Positions 47,881 through 58,978 of a stretch of DNA of 64,000 nucleotides are shown here, one piece after another; positions within the stretch are counted from its first letter, which is position 1, and each line of letters starts with the position of its first letter. The notes under the pieces are model-generated. The model saw only the letters and a list, made by a program, of their open reading frames with translations, was not told the DNA's origin and made no database searches. The stretch covers positions 14,933,532 through 14,997,531 of the forward strand of contig NC_054746.1 of assembly GCF_018143015.1 (NCBI RefSeq). The letters are read 5' to 3'. The stretch comes from Lytechinus variegatus. Lineage: Eukaryota > Echinodermata > Echinoidea > Temnopleuroida > Toxopneustidae. Made by a program: the position numbers and the translations under genes.

Positions 47881-50800
47881 CTATGGGCAACAAACAAATT
47901 GAGCAAGAGAAATGAATGGCGTGCACGAACGAAAGGAACATGTTTACGTCAGAAAGGAGGAGGTGAAGTATTGGGGAAGGATAGGGCAGTGACACCGTGT
48001 GTCATATTAACGGGATAAAAAGAGATCAGAGAAGAAGACGATGAGGGAAGAGGAGAGTGACAGAGAGAGAGGGAGAGACATAGATAGAAAGAGAGAACTG
48101 GATGAAAGGAAGGGGAAAGGGGGCTGGGAATTATAATAAGACTAAAGGGGTGGGGCAAAGAAAGACAGAGAAATGGATGGGGGAGAGTGAGGGACAGAGA
48201 GGAAGTGGGAAAGTGGAGGGATGTCCACTTAAACGCTGATATTTTAGAGTACAGAAATAGAAATCATAGATTCAGATACATATACAACTTAAAATCCACA
48301 TAATTATCAATGTTATATCAATAAATCTTAATGAAGATGAAGAAATACATAAAACAAAGAAAAAAATACGAAAAAATATATCAGAACAGAAGTGAGTTAT
48401 TTCCATAGCGTTTTGTCGGATGACTACATTCAGTGCTAATACTCTCCTCTGTAATACACCTGTCAAATGAATACATATCAATCAGAATTTGAAAAAAAAA
48501 AGAATTAATGCAAAAATATATGTAATTAAATCATTGCACTCAATACAGTGTTCATGTGTTAACGCGTTGCCTCCAACTCATTCGGAGATTCTTTTTGTGC
48601 TAACAACTAAATAATGAGACACACTATGCGATGGAAAATCAAAATTCCCATTTCGGAAAGCCTAGAAAAATTTTGTTTCCATAATTATCATTTAACATGT
48701 TAAACAAAGTGTGAGGTGGTATACTTAGTTTTCCTTTTTCTTTACATCGAGCAACATTAAAAAGAATATTGAATGATGACTTTCGTCAGTTTGTACATAT
48801 TACCGTATCGTAATAATGCAAATATTAGTAACAATGAATGATAATGAAAATGATAATAACATCTTATTATATGGAAATAAATCATTATTGTTCAACACAA
48901 CACTTTTTAAAATTCGAACATATTTAGAGGCGCATTATTACAATAAAATTATTCCGTATCCTAAATTTTCCAAGGAATTTGTCGTCAGAGCAATGAATAA
49001 AGACAAAATACCTATATGTTTTTACTTAGGCGGGGGTGAGGGGTGGACATGCTTTTTATACCTCTATTAACAAATTCATAAAGAAAATTAAAATATTATA
49101 ACAGTAACAGCTTGCGAATTAAATCTCACTGCTGCTTTAAGCTGGGCCACAACAAGTCTAGAAAATTTAAACAACACGTTTATACCTTTGCAACGAAATG
49201 ACTAAGGCACAGGAAAACAACAACAAAAAGGGAATTTATAACAATATAGTGCTCCACATAAAGCATTTGTCTTTAATATTAATACATTTGAGCGGTAAAT
49301 TGCGACTGTTGGACAGAGTATCACAGATTCTTGCTATCCAGCAACAAATATCGAAACATATTTTTAATAACAAAAAAAAAACAGTGACCATGAGCTTGGT
49401 CATTTCTAAGCTTTACCAATTAATTTGAACTAAAAAGCCAAACATAAAGAGTTTCTTGATTGGAACATAGCATTCTAGAAACGGTTAGACTAAATCTATA
49501 ACGGATTTTTGTGTGATCTATTAAAAAAATCCCATAATCAATACTGAAGGATTTACGAGTATAGTTTTGTTATTTGTAAGTGTTGTCGGTGTCAGTCGAA
49601 ATCTTAGTCAAGAAATTCGAAAATTCAAATTGGTGAAAATAGTTTTTTTCTCGAAATTTCCTGTAAAAATCCCAGGTAAGTCAATCATAAATCTATTTGT
49701 CACCTTATATCATATATAAAAAAAAAGTTGCCTGTAGTATACACATTGTTAATCATGATAATAATGGTATTCAAGAATTCAACCAAAATTAATTGCTTCA
49801 AAATGTAGTACACGGTGGCCTCACTGAAGCGTTATAGATTTGACACTTTCATTCTCCATGTTCTCACCTTGGTTGGGATTAGTTAATCCGTGTCTAATCC
49901 TTGATCTCTTGATTTTGAGCTGAGCAAAGGCAGTGTCGTCTTAATAGTCAACCAGCCCGATCTATTGGGGGCTTCTTTTGCCTGTGGAAGGTGAGGGTGT
50001 ATTCCGCCCCGAAATATATCAAATAATCAGGGGCTAATTTGAAACACGATGCAGAGTGTTTTTTTTTGTTAGAACGCAAGACGAATGTACTAGGCCGTTT
50101 CACACAGATATAGTGGCCGTTAAAGACAGGTAGTCGTTATAGAAGAGGTAGTCAGTATATCAGAGATAGTGAGGTCTAATCAAACGTCAACACGCTAATT
50201 TATTCAAACCATGCTCATTATAGAAAATCTAATGTGAGTTCTAGATCAGAGGAAAGAGGTTATCACTTTGCAGATTCGGATGTCGAATGGCGAAAGGACG
50301 CCGAGATATAGGCGACATACGCAGCTTCGGCGCTGCTCGTGTAAATTTCAGAATATTTGGGAAAGTTACACGCCATTGCCAATTTCAACGATATAACGAA
50401 AAAAACAATGAAGTCGTCAATATTTTTCTATGCCATCGAATAGGCCATGTGACTTTCCCGCAGGTCGCCACAATATCCTTTTTATCTATATAATACCGCA
50501 AAATCTCGGGTCCTATGTATTCAGCAGAGTGACAGAAAAGGAATGCGTTATCATTATGCTGCTAGAAATAAAGTAGGCTTAATGTTATAAAGCAAACAAA
50601 CATGCCAAAAACACACTTCGAACAAAAAGAAGCACATTCAAAACGCATGTAAATAGAAATAAAATTTGATAGAAACACAATTAGCATAGGAACATATTCA
50701 AGTGGAAATTCCAGAAATAAATGGGTTTTGGGAAGATGCTCGCACCTATTGTATTTTTCGTCGACATTTCCTCCTTAAAATTTTGTCGGTTGAATAAGAT

Positions 50801-53800
50801 TTTGATTGCTTGCAAAATGTACTTTATCTGACCGCAAATTCTTCGGCATCAAATTTACAACAAAAATCAATTCACTATATAATAGTTTTAAAATGTTAAA
50901 GAGAAACAATATAAAATGTAAGAATGGTATAATAAACCACATGAAAAGAAAAGTGGTAATTCATGTCTGATAAGATCTATTCAGACATGCAATGATGCGA
51001 TAATGATGTTGTTATCAACACCGTTACTATAAGGAAACGGATGGGGAAAGAATAAAGAATAATGATGATGAAACAATAACTATGAAAATGAGAGAGCATG
51101 CGAAAATAAGACCGACGTTATAAACGACAATTTAATATTTACATAGATTTATGAGAGCATGATCTACTTTCACAAAACGGAAATATATTTAGATATTGAT
51201 TATTAAGGAGTTACGCTGGATGATAACATAAGGGATAGAAATTCGGGAAAATCCAATACCAGTCTCAAAAGCCACTTCTACGATGAAAAATGAAACATAA
51301 ATGTCACACAATATCAATTATAATGTATATATCTCATTAAGCAACATTATATCTATCGCTTCAAATACGATGAATCTGATGGTATGAATATAGGTTATTT
51401 GGTATAAGTATAATTATAATGTTAAACGAATAATAATATGAAAATTATTATATGGCTACATATTCTATTGAGTGTACTGTAAAAAAATGCCAGTGAAATA
51501 GTGCGTATCAAGAACCATGGAAGTGATATATAGGTATATACGTTAATATTATATGATATATCCATAAGTGCATTTAATGTAAAAGCCACCCCAATCTGTT
51601 CCAAGATAAATGATAATGTTCGGTACGCCACACATAAGTTTTCACATAAACTATTTTTTGCTAATAGGAATAAATATAAATGCATGCGTATTATATATAA
51701 ACGTGATTCAATAAATAGAATTATCATCATAAATTACCCTTCTGAGTCATTTAAGAATTTATTAACACAATAAATGTAAGATAAAAGGGAATGTGGAACA
51801 AAAAATGTGCAAATAAGCATTCTGCTGTTTTCCCCCAAATTCAATATCAGATAGCGACTGAGTTGCAAGGTTGGTCTTTATATTTACGCATCGTTTATGG
51901 TGTTTTAAAACTAAGCATTCTTCCTAATAGCAAGATACTAATCGAGGTTAGCCCCAAATAATGTCATTTTCATAGTTTAAACAATGATTTTAATTAAATC
52001 TCAATATTGTACATCTAATTCAGTACTAATTCTACTTATTCCTGTTGCAGAACATTGCGATCATTTTAGTGAACATATTTACACTAAACCCCCTAAACAA
52101 CCCTAAACAAATTAAAATAAATTGCCTTGAAAACCGGTACAAAATGTGAAATGATTCTATAAACCCCTACAAAATAAAAATCCCCGATAGGCCTATATGT
52201 ACACACATTTTTGGTGTGTAAATCATTATCTCTACAATAACTAATATGAAGTGCTATTCTGAAGAATTTATTTATTTATTGGAAATTAACCGAGCGATGC
52301 AATTAACATTCGTTATTTGTCCCAACTAGACCTAACTTTCTTAAATTGAAAAGTCGCACGAATTTCAAGCATTCTGTAATAATCATTATTTTCCCATAAT
52401 CACGTACGCAAACACACACCTGACAAGTTATTATTTCATCTTTAAAAATAGAGTATTCACCCTGCTGTGGTAATGTTTTATTCATCTGCCTTTTTCCTTC
52501 TTTTCCCCCTTTTTTGTTGTTGTTGTTGTTGCCCGTTTGTTCGTAATTATTTGTCTTTGATATATAAAAAGGGGAAGACTGAATAAGCTGCTTTTTATGG
52601 AGGATAATAGATACCAACAAAACGATAACAACTAGGCCTATTATTACCCCGGCTGCACTTTATTCTGCACCTCAATTCATTCAAGAAAGTTTAATCTTTC
52701 AGGAACCCATTCGCCTCATCCGGGTCGAGAGCAGCAACATATCAGTTTCTGGGAGAAATATTTTGTAGGGACCGAACAATTTGCTAGAAAATTTTCTAAG
52801 TTCAAACTAACCTGTCTAATTTGTTCTTGTCGCTGTGCGATAATCTGTTCTCTTGTGATCACCCGTTGCCCGCCGGCCCGAAGTGCCTTGCGGACATGCT
52901 GACCTACCAGGCAGCTGAACAGGGCGCTCAGGGCACAGATAAAACTCTCCGCTCCTGCTATACCCAATGCGATATTGATGACAGGATCTACATTGTCCTG
53001 AGACAAGGCAAAGGGACATAGCACGGTTGTTTAATTCAAATAACTGAAAATATCTTGAGACAAGAAAAGACAGGGTACGGTTGTTGAACTCAAATAACTG
53101 AAAGACAAGAAGGGTAGTAGAAATATTTAGACTGTGCTTCTCGGCCAATCAAAATCAAGGAAAGTTGTCAGATCTGACAACCTGTCGGACAAAATTATTG
53201 ATGAAACGCTCCCATAAGGAGAACTTTTCATGAAAGGACTTGTCGGATGTTTAATCGGAAAATTCTTATTCCATTTCCATCCAAACACAATACAAAGTAA
53301 TATAAAGTAATACAAATCAAATACAATTTTACAGACGAGCATTCTTACTTCGTAAAAAAAAGTTTAATATTGAGATAAGTGGAAATGAGGGGGTCCACCA
53401 AAAAACAAAGCTTGTAAAATTTCGTTATATATCTGACATTTATCGGAGTAACAATGCTTCTCAACCCAATAAACTTCCTTGTTGGATAACATGTCGTTTA
53501 AAAAAATCTCAATTCCATAATCATGACAATGTGTTTTGTAATTATTATAGGGGCCTATCAATAGGTCAACATCTACCGTAGATCTTGCACTCTAAAAAAA
53601 AGAATTAGCTAAAAAAAGTAGTCAGCTGGTTGTGTGTTTGTGTTGTGTGGTTGATTATAATCAAACATTGGCCGATCTAGGTAGGGGCACATCCGGTCCG
53701 TTCCCCCACCCCCCTTCAGACACAAAAACATATTTTTAGGGGAATATGTCATTGAAACGGAAATGGGGATTCCTTTTTTGTGTTGGTTGTAAACATTTTT

Positions 53801-56800
53801 CCTTTCCGAATGCCCCCTCTTGGAAAATCCTGGATCCGCCCCTGTAAACAAATAGGACTGAAAATGACAGTTGCATCTCGTTAACCTGTCATCTGGCCAT
53901 TTTTTTTCCTTAAAATAGTATAGTGGGTCAACTTACCTTGAGGAATGTCTGTCCGTCTGTTGTGTGGTTGACTAGACCAAGTCTCAAGAGCTGCATATCG
54001 ATGATACCAACCATGAGACTGATTATGCAGAACGATGAAAAACAAAATATCTGTAGAGAGGGGTAAAATGATTTCATATATAATAAAAGAATTCATTTTC
54101 ATAATCTAGTAATTTAATACAAAGTTAATTTACCAAAATATTGATAATTCCGTCGCTTTTGCTAAACACTGGGGAAATTTTACCAACAACTGAAACCTTT
54201 CATACCTCAGTAGCCTACACTCTGCAGGTACTTCTTCAGAGTGGTTAAACCTTGAGGGTGCGATTTTTAAAATTTAATTGCAATTTACCAAAAGTTCTAA
54301 CATAAAGAGCATTTGTTTATATGATTATCATTATTTTAAATTTTTCTATTTCATTAAATAAAACAAACCCGTTTAGAAGTAGCTTTTCGGCTTTGACTAC
54401 AGACAAATGGGAACCTTTTAGGAATATATATTCAGTAGCCTTTAATTCCACAAACATCACTGCTACAGCTCACCAAATAGAGAAGATGTAAGTCGAATCG
54501 TCGACAAAAGTACATACTGCATGCCACATTATGTATGCACAATGCGTGAAATACACCGTAGCCAAAGTCCATGATCCATGCAGATGGCATGTACAATTTT
54601 TACTAACACCCTGAATGATGTCATATCATGTCATAGTATGGACTATTGAATGGCACTAATGACTTCCATTAGAATAGTCTTGTTGACTGTTCATGTTACA
54701 TTTTGTGAGACAATGTTAGAGGTCAGAGGCATAAAAAGTACATTTCCAGGGGTCCGTTGCAGAAAGAGTTGCGTTTAAACGCAAGTCAAAAAATCAATCG
54801 CAAGTCCCAAATGCGCGTTGTTGATTGGTTGAAAATCAAGTTACGCATGATTTTTAGAGTTGCGATTGATTGCATCTCTTTCTGCAACGGGCCATGATTC
54901 TGCGTCGATGTTCTCAAATAGATGGTATTTAGTCGCAGATCATTAATCTCATGGTCCATCGTTGATTTAAGATAATGGGACAGATATGGTTATGAAACCC
55001 AAATAGAAGAACTTTAACATTTTGCTTACGGTTGCATGACAAGGAACGTGATGAGAGTGACGAATGTGTTAAAGGATTACAATATTTTGATTTCTGGGAT
55101 CGGGGGGGGGGGTCATACTATGATTCGGACGGCAATAAAAAGGTATATAGCAAATCCACACTCAGAATGTAGGAAAGTATTTTTAATACACCCCTTTCCA
55201 AAAAAAAGGAATTAAAGAATAAAATAAAACAAAACAATTACACTCATCAGATAGACACGTGGCTTGGTAATTGCATTTATGTCTGCCCAAATGTCAAGGT
55301 CGAGATCTGAAATCATGATTTGAACCCGGGGGGGGGGGCATTTCATCAAATTTTCGAACTAACAAGTTGTCATATCTGAAAAATTTGCTTGATTTTGATT
55401 GGCTATATAAGAGCAAGGTTACTATGGTAACTGTTGCATTAAATGGGGATTGTCAGATAAAAACGTTTGACAAGTTCTTTCATGAAACACTCCCCTGAAC
55501 TGTACCAATTTTTCCTATGGTGACAAAAGAGGGCGACATATCGAATTGGTTTCTCAGATCAAATTAAGTGAACTGAATAAAGACAGCATTTTTAGAACTG
55601 CTTCGGTGAAAATATTGGCAATCGGAAGAAGAAGAAGAGAAAAAGCGCGAGAAGATCAAAGAGACATAAATGAAGGTATAAATAAAAGAAAAAGGAGATG
55701 AAGAAGAATATGGAGTTGAAGGAGAAGGGGAAACGTGGATAAATACCAAGTACATAATCTGAAACTATTAACTTCACAATGTTATTACATGAACAGTAAT
55801 ATATATTTTTCTTAAGCAAAATTAATGATTGATTTTATTTGAAATTTGAAGTGAAAATGGAACATGAAACTTTTAATTTTACTTACAGTATATGGAGTAC
55901 TTCTCTTAGCAGACACTATTCCAAAGACACCGCAAAAGAAAAACTGTTGAATGGAAAACAAATGATTGACATTGGTTTGATGAATGATAAAAATACGATT
56001 ATCCAATGAAAAGAAAATCGTTTTGTCATATCGTCGAACGTCTATTCTTAGATCATGTGCAGCATATCACCATTAAAACGAAGTCAGTTTATACACAAAA
56101 TACCGTCTCTAATCATCATTTTATATAAACTGATAAAAATGTGAGAATAGACTGAATTAATTTCACCAATGACTCGATTTTTTTTTACACCATCTCTTCA
56201 TTATCATTTATGAATAAATGTTCCTTGATTTTTTTTTTAATAATCAAAATGTAAAAGGTAGTTTCAAATGTGATTTACACTGATTAAATTCAATTCAAAT
56301 CATTTCATTCAATCCGAATGTTAAAAATCAATATATATACGAATACCACATGAATGTACACATATTGAAAATATTGTTTTAAAGATTAGGGTGGCCCAAA
56401 AAGCAGATGCTTAATGAGTGGCACTAGCGTACCTATGGGGGCAGACTGCCCCCCCCTGACGAGCCACAAGTGACCCCCTCCTTTGAAAGTTGAAGACCTT
56501 TTTTTTTCCCTGTGGAAAAACCTAGGTACGCTACTGATGAGTGGGATAAAAAAAAGTACATAAAAGTAACAATATAATAACTACAAACAATGCAGAATAA
56601 ATAAGACGGAAAACCTACAGGGAATGGGGGGGGGGTCAGGGAAAGGGTATGAAATATGTAACTATTTGGCATAGTTATGAATGAAATTTTGAGTTTGGTT
56701 TAAATGCTATAACATTAGTGCTATGAATTACATTGAAAGGGAGTGACTTCCATATTCGAGGACCAATTGGATTTAAATGCATATGACTGATTGACTGCTC

Positions 56801-58690
56801 CTGGGTAATTGAATTTAGAGTGGGAATGAGTATTTTAATGATGGAAGTCTTTATTATATTGAAATACATGTAGATTTATTATATTGAGGGGTGCTAAGTT
56901 GTGATTAACGCAGTACATTAAAATTACTATTTGAATTTTATGAATATCAAAAATTGTCTACGTGTTTAATATATAATAATGGGCGTGACGGAGCCAAGGC
57001 TAAGAGGAGTTAGAACAAATACACAAAGCCCTTTTTTTGGGTGTATGGGATTTAGTTTTTTAGTGCCACAACTTGCATTTCTCTTTAAGATTATTAGGGC
57101 CTAAGTAATTTAGCTAATACACCTATTCCTTGGCATCATATTACTAACAAAAAAGTGTTGTTATTGTAAGACAATTTACCATCAAGAGCAAATCCTAAAT
57201 AATTTTTCGAAATTTTGTAATTTTAGAGTTATACATTTCTAATTTTGATATTGAAGTCAAAAGAAACATATGGGATAAATGAGGTTTCGGAAATAAAATA
57301 AGTTTTGTCATAATTAACGAGTTTGATTGCATCAAACCAATTACATATCATTTTACATAATTCAATATACCCAAAGTTGTTATGGGTAAAAATGAAAGTC
57401 GTGTCGTCAGCCAAAAAACAAACACAGACATGATTAAATAATGATTCTGAACATAAATCATTCGTAAAAATAAGGAAAAGAAGTAGGTCCAGTATGGAAC
57501 CTTGGGGGACTTGAGAATCACAATTTTAACTGAAGTGTAGTTTTGTCGACATGTAAGTAGCTCTGGAACCAAATCCCACAATACACCCCCAATACCGTAA
57601 TGACCTAATATATAAGAGTATGTTATGGTCTATGATTTCCAAGACTTTTGATAGGTATATAAGAATATTCCAAAATGAGTGGTAATTATTATTTATATCA
57701 GTTAGGAGAGTATTGTGTAAGTCAATTAATGCATATTCACATGATTGCCCAACCACAAATCCATACCGACAGTTGTTTAATATTCTGTTATTAACTACAC
57801 TGTTAAAAAACCCTGATTTTACAGGAAAAAACAGAAGATTTTGCAGAAAGCAATAACAGAATCATTCTGTAAATTCATAAAACAGAGATTTTCTGCAATT
57901 TAACAGAACAGTTCTGTTTGAAGAGGGTTGTTTTATTTAAGGAAATTTGTAAAGTTCCATACACCAAATACCAATTTCCTGTACATTTACATGATGCAAT
58001 ATAAGATTTCGCAATCTGGTAAGATTACAGGAACTTTTTTATTTTCTAATAGTGTAGGTGGGAATTTAGTCTTTTGTAAACAATTTTCGAGGATTTTTAG
58101 GAAAGTATGATACACAATTTTCCAGGATTTTTAGAAAAGTATGATAACAATTTAATAGGCTGGTAATTTGAAAATGTATGTTTCACTCCTATTTTTAAAA
58201 CTGGAATGATTTTTCCGATTTTTAAGCTATTAGGTACTCTACCAGGACATTGGTACTTTAAAGTACCATTGATTGAAGAAAATTCATGAACCCAATAATA
58301 ATAACACGCGATTTTTATTATGAATATAATCTGGATTACATGAAAAGGTGTCTAAATTTTTATTTGTCTTAAAAAAAATCTTTCAGTTGTGTTGCTCGTT
58401 TAGTGTCATCGAACATTAAAATTAACGAGTCTATTAATGTTATAAGTTTAATTTGAACTTACACAAACACCACTCCATATCGGTGATACCGTGTGCGCGA
58501 GCCAGATGTGCGCGTCACTGTAGAGGATCACTCCCACTACAACACTGGGGAGGCCCAGTATCATGTGAGGGACGGAAAGAAGGACTAAAAGTACAGTGAC
58601 CGAGCAGCATCGAAGGCATGTGATCTTCCGTTTCTCATCTGCTTCCGGGTTATTGCTCGAAGCGGACGTGTCAACGACCCCAGATACCAT
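47803..58690 (-). CDS. Four-pass membrane protein, MS4A/CD20-like, five coding exons
   Basis: Coding exons, in transcription order, are 58690-58463, 55943-55887, 54050-53937, 52997-52812 and 47880-47803. All joins are GT-AG and all are phase 0, and together they give 220 residues. Hydrophobic segments lie at about 31-57, 70-88, 96-115 and 139-165, with both termini predicted inside the cell. The TM2 region PIWSGVCFFFCGVFGIVSAK fits the MS4A pattern of a P-x-W-G/S-G motif leading into a hydrophobic segment. The TM3-TM4 loop carries one N-glycosylation sequon (N123-H-T), matching the large extracellular loop of CD20-type proteins. The tail (166-220) is long, charged and probably helical. Family assignment is by eye. 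Another tetraspan family is possible, but the gene model itself is strong. Confidence 0.8.
47881..52811 (-). other. MS4A-like gene, last intron (4.9 kb)
   Basis: GT-AG intron, AT-rich. It contains a GA-rich purine tract (about 48000-48215), a CpG-richer block at about 49850-50480 with three TAATCC sites, an imperfect ten-base duplication CCCTAAACAA (52090-52110) and a short (TTG)n run (52510-52531). No further exon seen. Confidence 0.7.
49850..50480. promoter_or_regulatory. Candidate cis-regulatory module with clustered Otx/Gsc-type sites
   Basis: Within 25 bp there are three TAATCC sites (49876-49881 inverted, 49884-49889, 49895-49900). The first two form the palindrome GGATTAGTTAATCC. TAATCC is the site of K50 homeodomain factors such as Otx and Goosecoid. 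CpG-richer sequence follows to about 50480. Inference from motif density. Confidence 0.35.
52812..52997 (-). CDS. MS4A-like gene, coding exon 4 (TM4 and start of the C-terminal tail)
   Basis: This is a 186-bp phase-0 exon between acceptor TTGTCTCAG and donor GTTAGT. It encodes 62 residues: the end of the extracellular loop, TM4 (about VINIALGIAGAESFICALSA onward), then a basic juxtamembrane part and REQIIAQRQEQIRQ. The acceptor lies inside a 54-57-bp tandem duplication (52996-53103), which also provides an out-of-frame alternative acceptor 56 bp upstream. Confidence 0.88.
52996..53103 (-). repeat. 54-57-bp tandem duplication over the exon-4 splice acceptor
   Basis: GAGACAAG occurs at 53000 and 53057. 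ACGGTTGTTTAATTCAAATAACTG (copy 1 from 53023) recurs with two changes from 53077. The unit includes the polypyrimidine tract and AG of exon 4, so a second acceptor-like TTGTCTCAAG lies 56 bp upstream of the real one. Confidence 0.75.
53130..53250 (-). repeat. Partial copy of the X-box-bearing TIR element
   Basis: On the minus strand, TTGTCAGATCTGACAAC and CTTGATTTTGATTGGCC match the repeat at 55329-55497. The end GGGAGCGTTTCAT matches its terminal repeat. The X-box part of the family is not present here. Confidence 0.5.
53666..53844. mobile_element. hAT-type miniature element (179 bp) with 8-bp target duplication
   Basis: Left end CATTGGCCGATCTAGG and, on the opposite strand, right end CAGGGGCGGATCCAGG match at 12 of 16 positions. 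The flanks TAATCAAA (53658-53665) and TAAACAAA (53845-53852) are an 8-bp duplication with one difference. CAGGGGCGGATCCAGG-type ends with 8-bp duplications are typical of hAT elements. Confidence 0.75.
53937..54050 (-). CDS. MS4A-like gene, coding exon 3 (TM3 and extracellular loop)
   Basis: This is a 114-bp phase-0 exon between acceptor CTCTACAG and donor GTAAGT. It encodes 38 residues: TM3 (IFCFSSFCIISLMVGIID) followed by the start of a polar loop containing the sequon NHT. The longer open frame visible across this stretch is in a different frame; only this frame joins exons 2 and 4 in phase. Confidence 0.85.
54751..54893. mobile_element. Miniature TIR element (143 bp)
   Basis: Left end GGTCCGTTGCAGAAAGAGTT and, on the opposite strand, right end GGCCCGTTGCAGAAAGAGAT form a near-perfect terminal inverted repeat. 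The interior has further inverted GCGATTGATT/AATCAATCGC motifs, so most of the element can fold back. This end sequence is one I recognise as abundant in marine deuterostomes. No clear target duplication. Confidence 0.75.
55329..55497. mobile_element. Miniature TIR element with RFX X-box-like palindrome
   Basis: The G-rich left end leading into CATTTCATCAAA pairs with the right end, opposite strand AGTGTTTCATGAAAGAAC. Inside, GTTACTATGGTAAC (55418-55431) differs by one base from the RFX X-box GTTACCATGGTAAC. A partial copy of the same family lies at 53130-53250. Confidence 0.55.
55887..55943 (-). CDS. MS4A-like gene, coding exon 2 (TM2)
   Basis: This is a 57-bp phase-0 exon between acceptor TTCAACAG and donor GTAAGT. 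It encodes 19 residues, FFFCGVFGIVSAKRSTPYT, completing TM2 and the short cytosolic loop. A short exon covering TM2 and its loop agrees with the organisation of vertebrate MS4A genes. Confidence 0.82.
56422..56536. mobile_element. hAT-type miniature element (115 bp) with perfect 8-bp target duplication
   Basis: Left end CACTAGCGTACCTATGG and, on the opposite strand, right end CAGTAGCGTACCTAGGT are terminal inverted repeats. ATGAGTGG flanks both sides perfectly (56414-56421 and 56537-56544). The 8-bp duplication and CAGTGGCGTA-like ends identify the hAT superfamily. No coding capacity. Confidence 0.88.
57798..58054. mobile_element. TIR element (257 bp) nested in the LINE
   Basis: The left end CACTGTTAAAAAA and, on the opposite strand, the right end CACTATTAGAAAA form terminal inverted repeats, flanked by TA on both sides (57796-57797 and 58055-58056). 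LINE similarity resumes on either side. TA flanks suggest a Tc1/mariner-type mover. The interior includes several AACAGA/TCTGTT motifs. Confidence 0.65.
58081..58147 (-). repeat. 34-bp tandem duplication within the LINE
   Basis: Two copies of a 34-bp unit, each containing CAGGATTTTTAG or GAGGATTTTTAG followed by AAAGTATGATA, lie back to back in the reverse transcriptase region. Confidence 0.7.
58463..58690 (-). CDS. MS4A-like gene, coding exon 1 (N-terminus and TM1)
   Basis: The start ATG is at 58690-58688 and the donor GTAAGT follows at 58462. It encodes 76 residues: a polar N-terminus with an acidic/basic stretch (residues 14-23), a Cys pair before TM1 (C28, C29), a hydrophobic segment (about 31-57), and the beginning of TM2 after the PIW motif. 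The CCS and CLRC cysteines next to the membrane are plausible palmitoylation sites; that is inference. A 5' untranslated exon may lie upstream near 60.6 kb. Confidence 0.85.
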
Positions 58691-58978
58691 GTTGCAGCAA
58701 AGGAGTGGGAGATGAAATTATGGAGCAAGACTTTCTTTTACTGATTGTTTCCTTCTCTGCCTCGTCTGGATGACCTTTAGAAGTAATTCGTGAGAAGTAA
58801 GCACATAGAGTAAATGCATTTAAAAAAATAACTAGAGAAAAAATCTATGCAAAGGCTCAAGAGGACAACGCCCTTAATGCAACCGACATTATGTCGTGAT
58901 GATAAGAGACAGTTAAAGTTACAGTCAGAATAAAATAAGTACATTATTTGTAATATGTTTTATTCATATTGTTTCCAA

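Larger units (their letters stand above)
52998..53936 (-). other. MS4A-like gene, intron between coding exons 3 and 4
   Basis: GT-AG intron containing the tandem duplication next to exon 4, a dispersed-repeat fragment (53130-53250) and a hAT-type element (53666-53844). Confidence 0.8.
54051..55886 (-). other. MS4A-like gene, intron between coding exons 2 and 3
   Basis: GT-AG intron holding two miniature TIR elements (54751-54893 and 55329-55497) and a run of ten G near 55104. The rest is AT-rich unique sequence. Confidence 0.8.
56690..58300 (-). mobile_element. Degraded LINE (CR1/L2-like), reverse transcriptase and 3' part
   Basis: Translated minus-strand pieces, in order, resemble a non-LTR reverse transcriptase: NYQPIKLLSYFSK (about 58168-58130), YGFVVGQSCEYALIDLHNTL (about 57770-57710), a stretch recalling VPQGSILxxLLF in another frame (about 57515-57480), ADDTTFIFTHN (57411-57380), and near the C-terminus GPRIWKSLPFNVI (about 56765-56725), the conserved end of CR1/L2-type proteins. 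Stops and frame changes separate the pieces, so it is dead. It is interrupted at 57798-58054 by a younger TIR element. Family assignment is by eye. Confidence 0.75.
55944..58462 (-). other. MS4A-like gene, first coding intron (2.5 kb)
   Basis: GT-AG intron occupied largely by a degraded LINE (56690-58300), itself interrupted by a TIR element (57798-58054), plus a 115-bp hAT-type element (56422-56536). Confidence 0.8.

Noticed and set aside
52090-52110. Telomere-like CCCTAAACAA repeat
   Set aside because: Only two copies of a 10-bp unit, not the TTAGGG telomere repeat.
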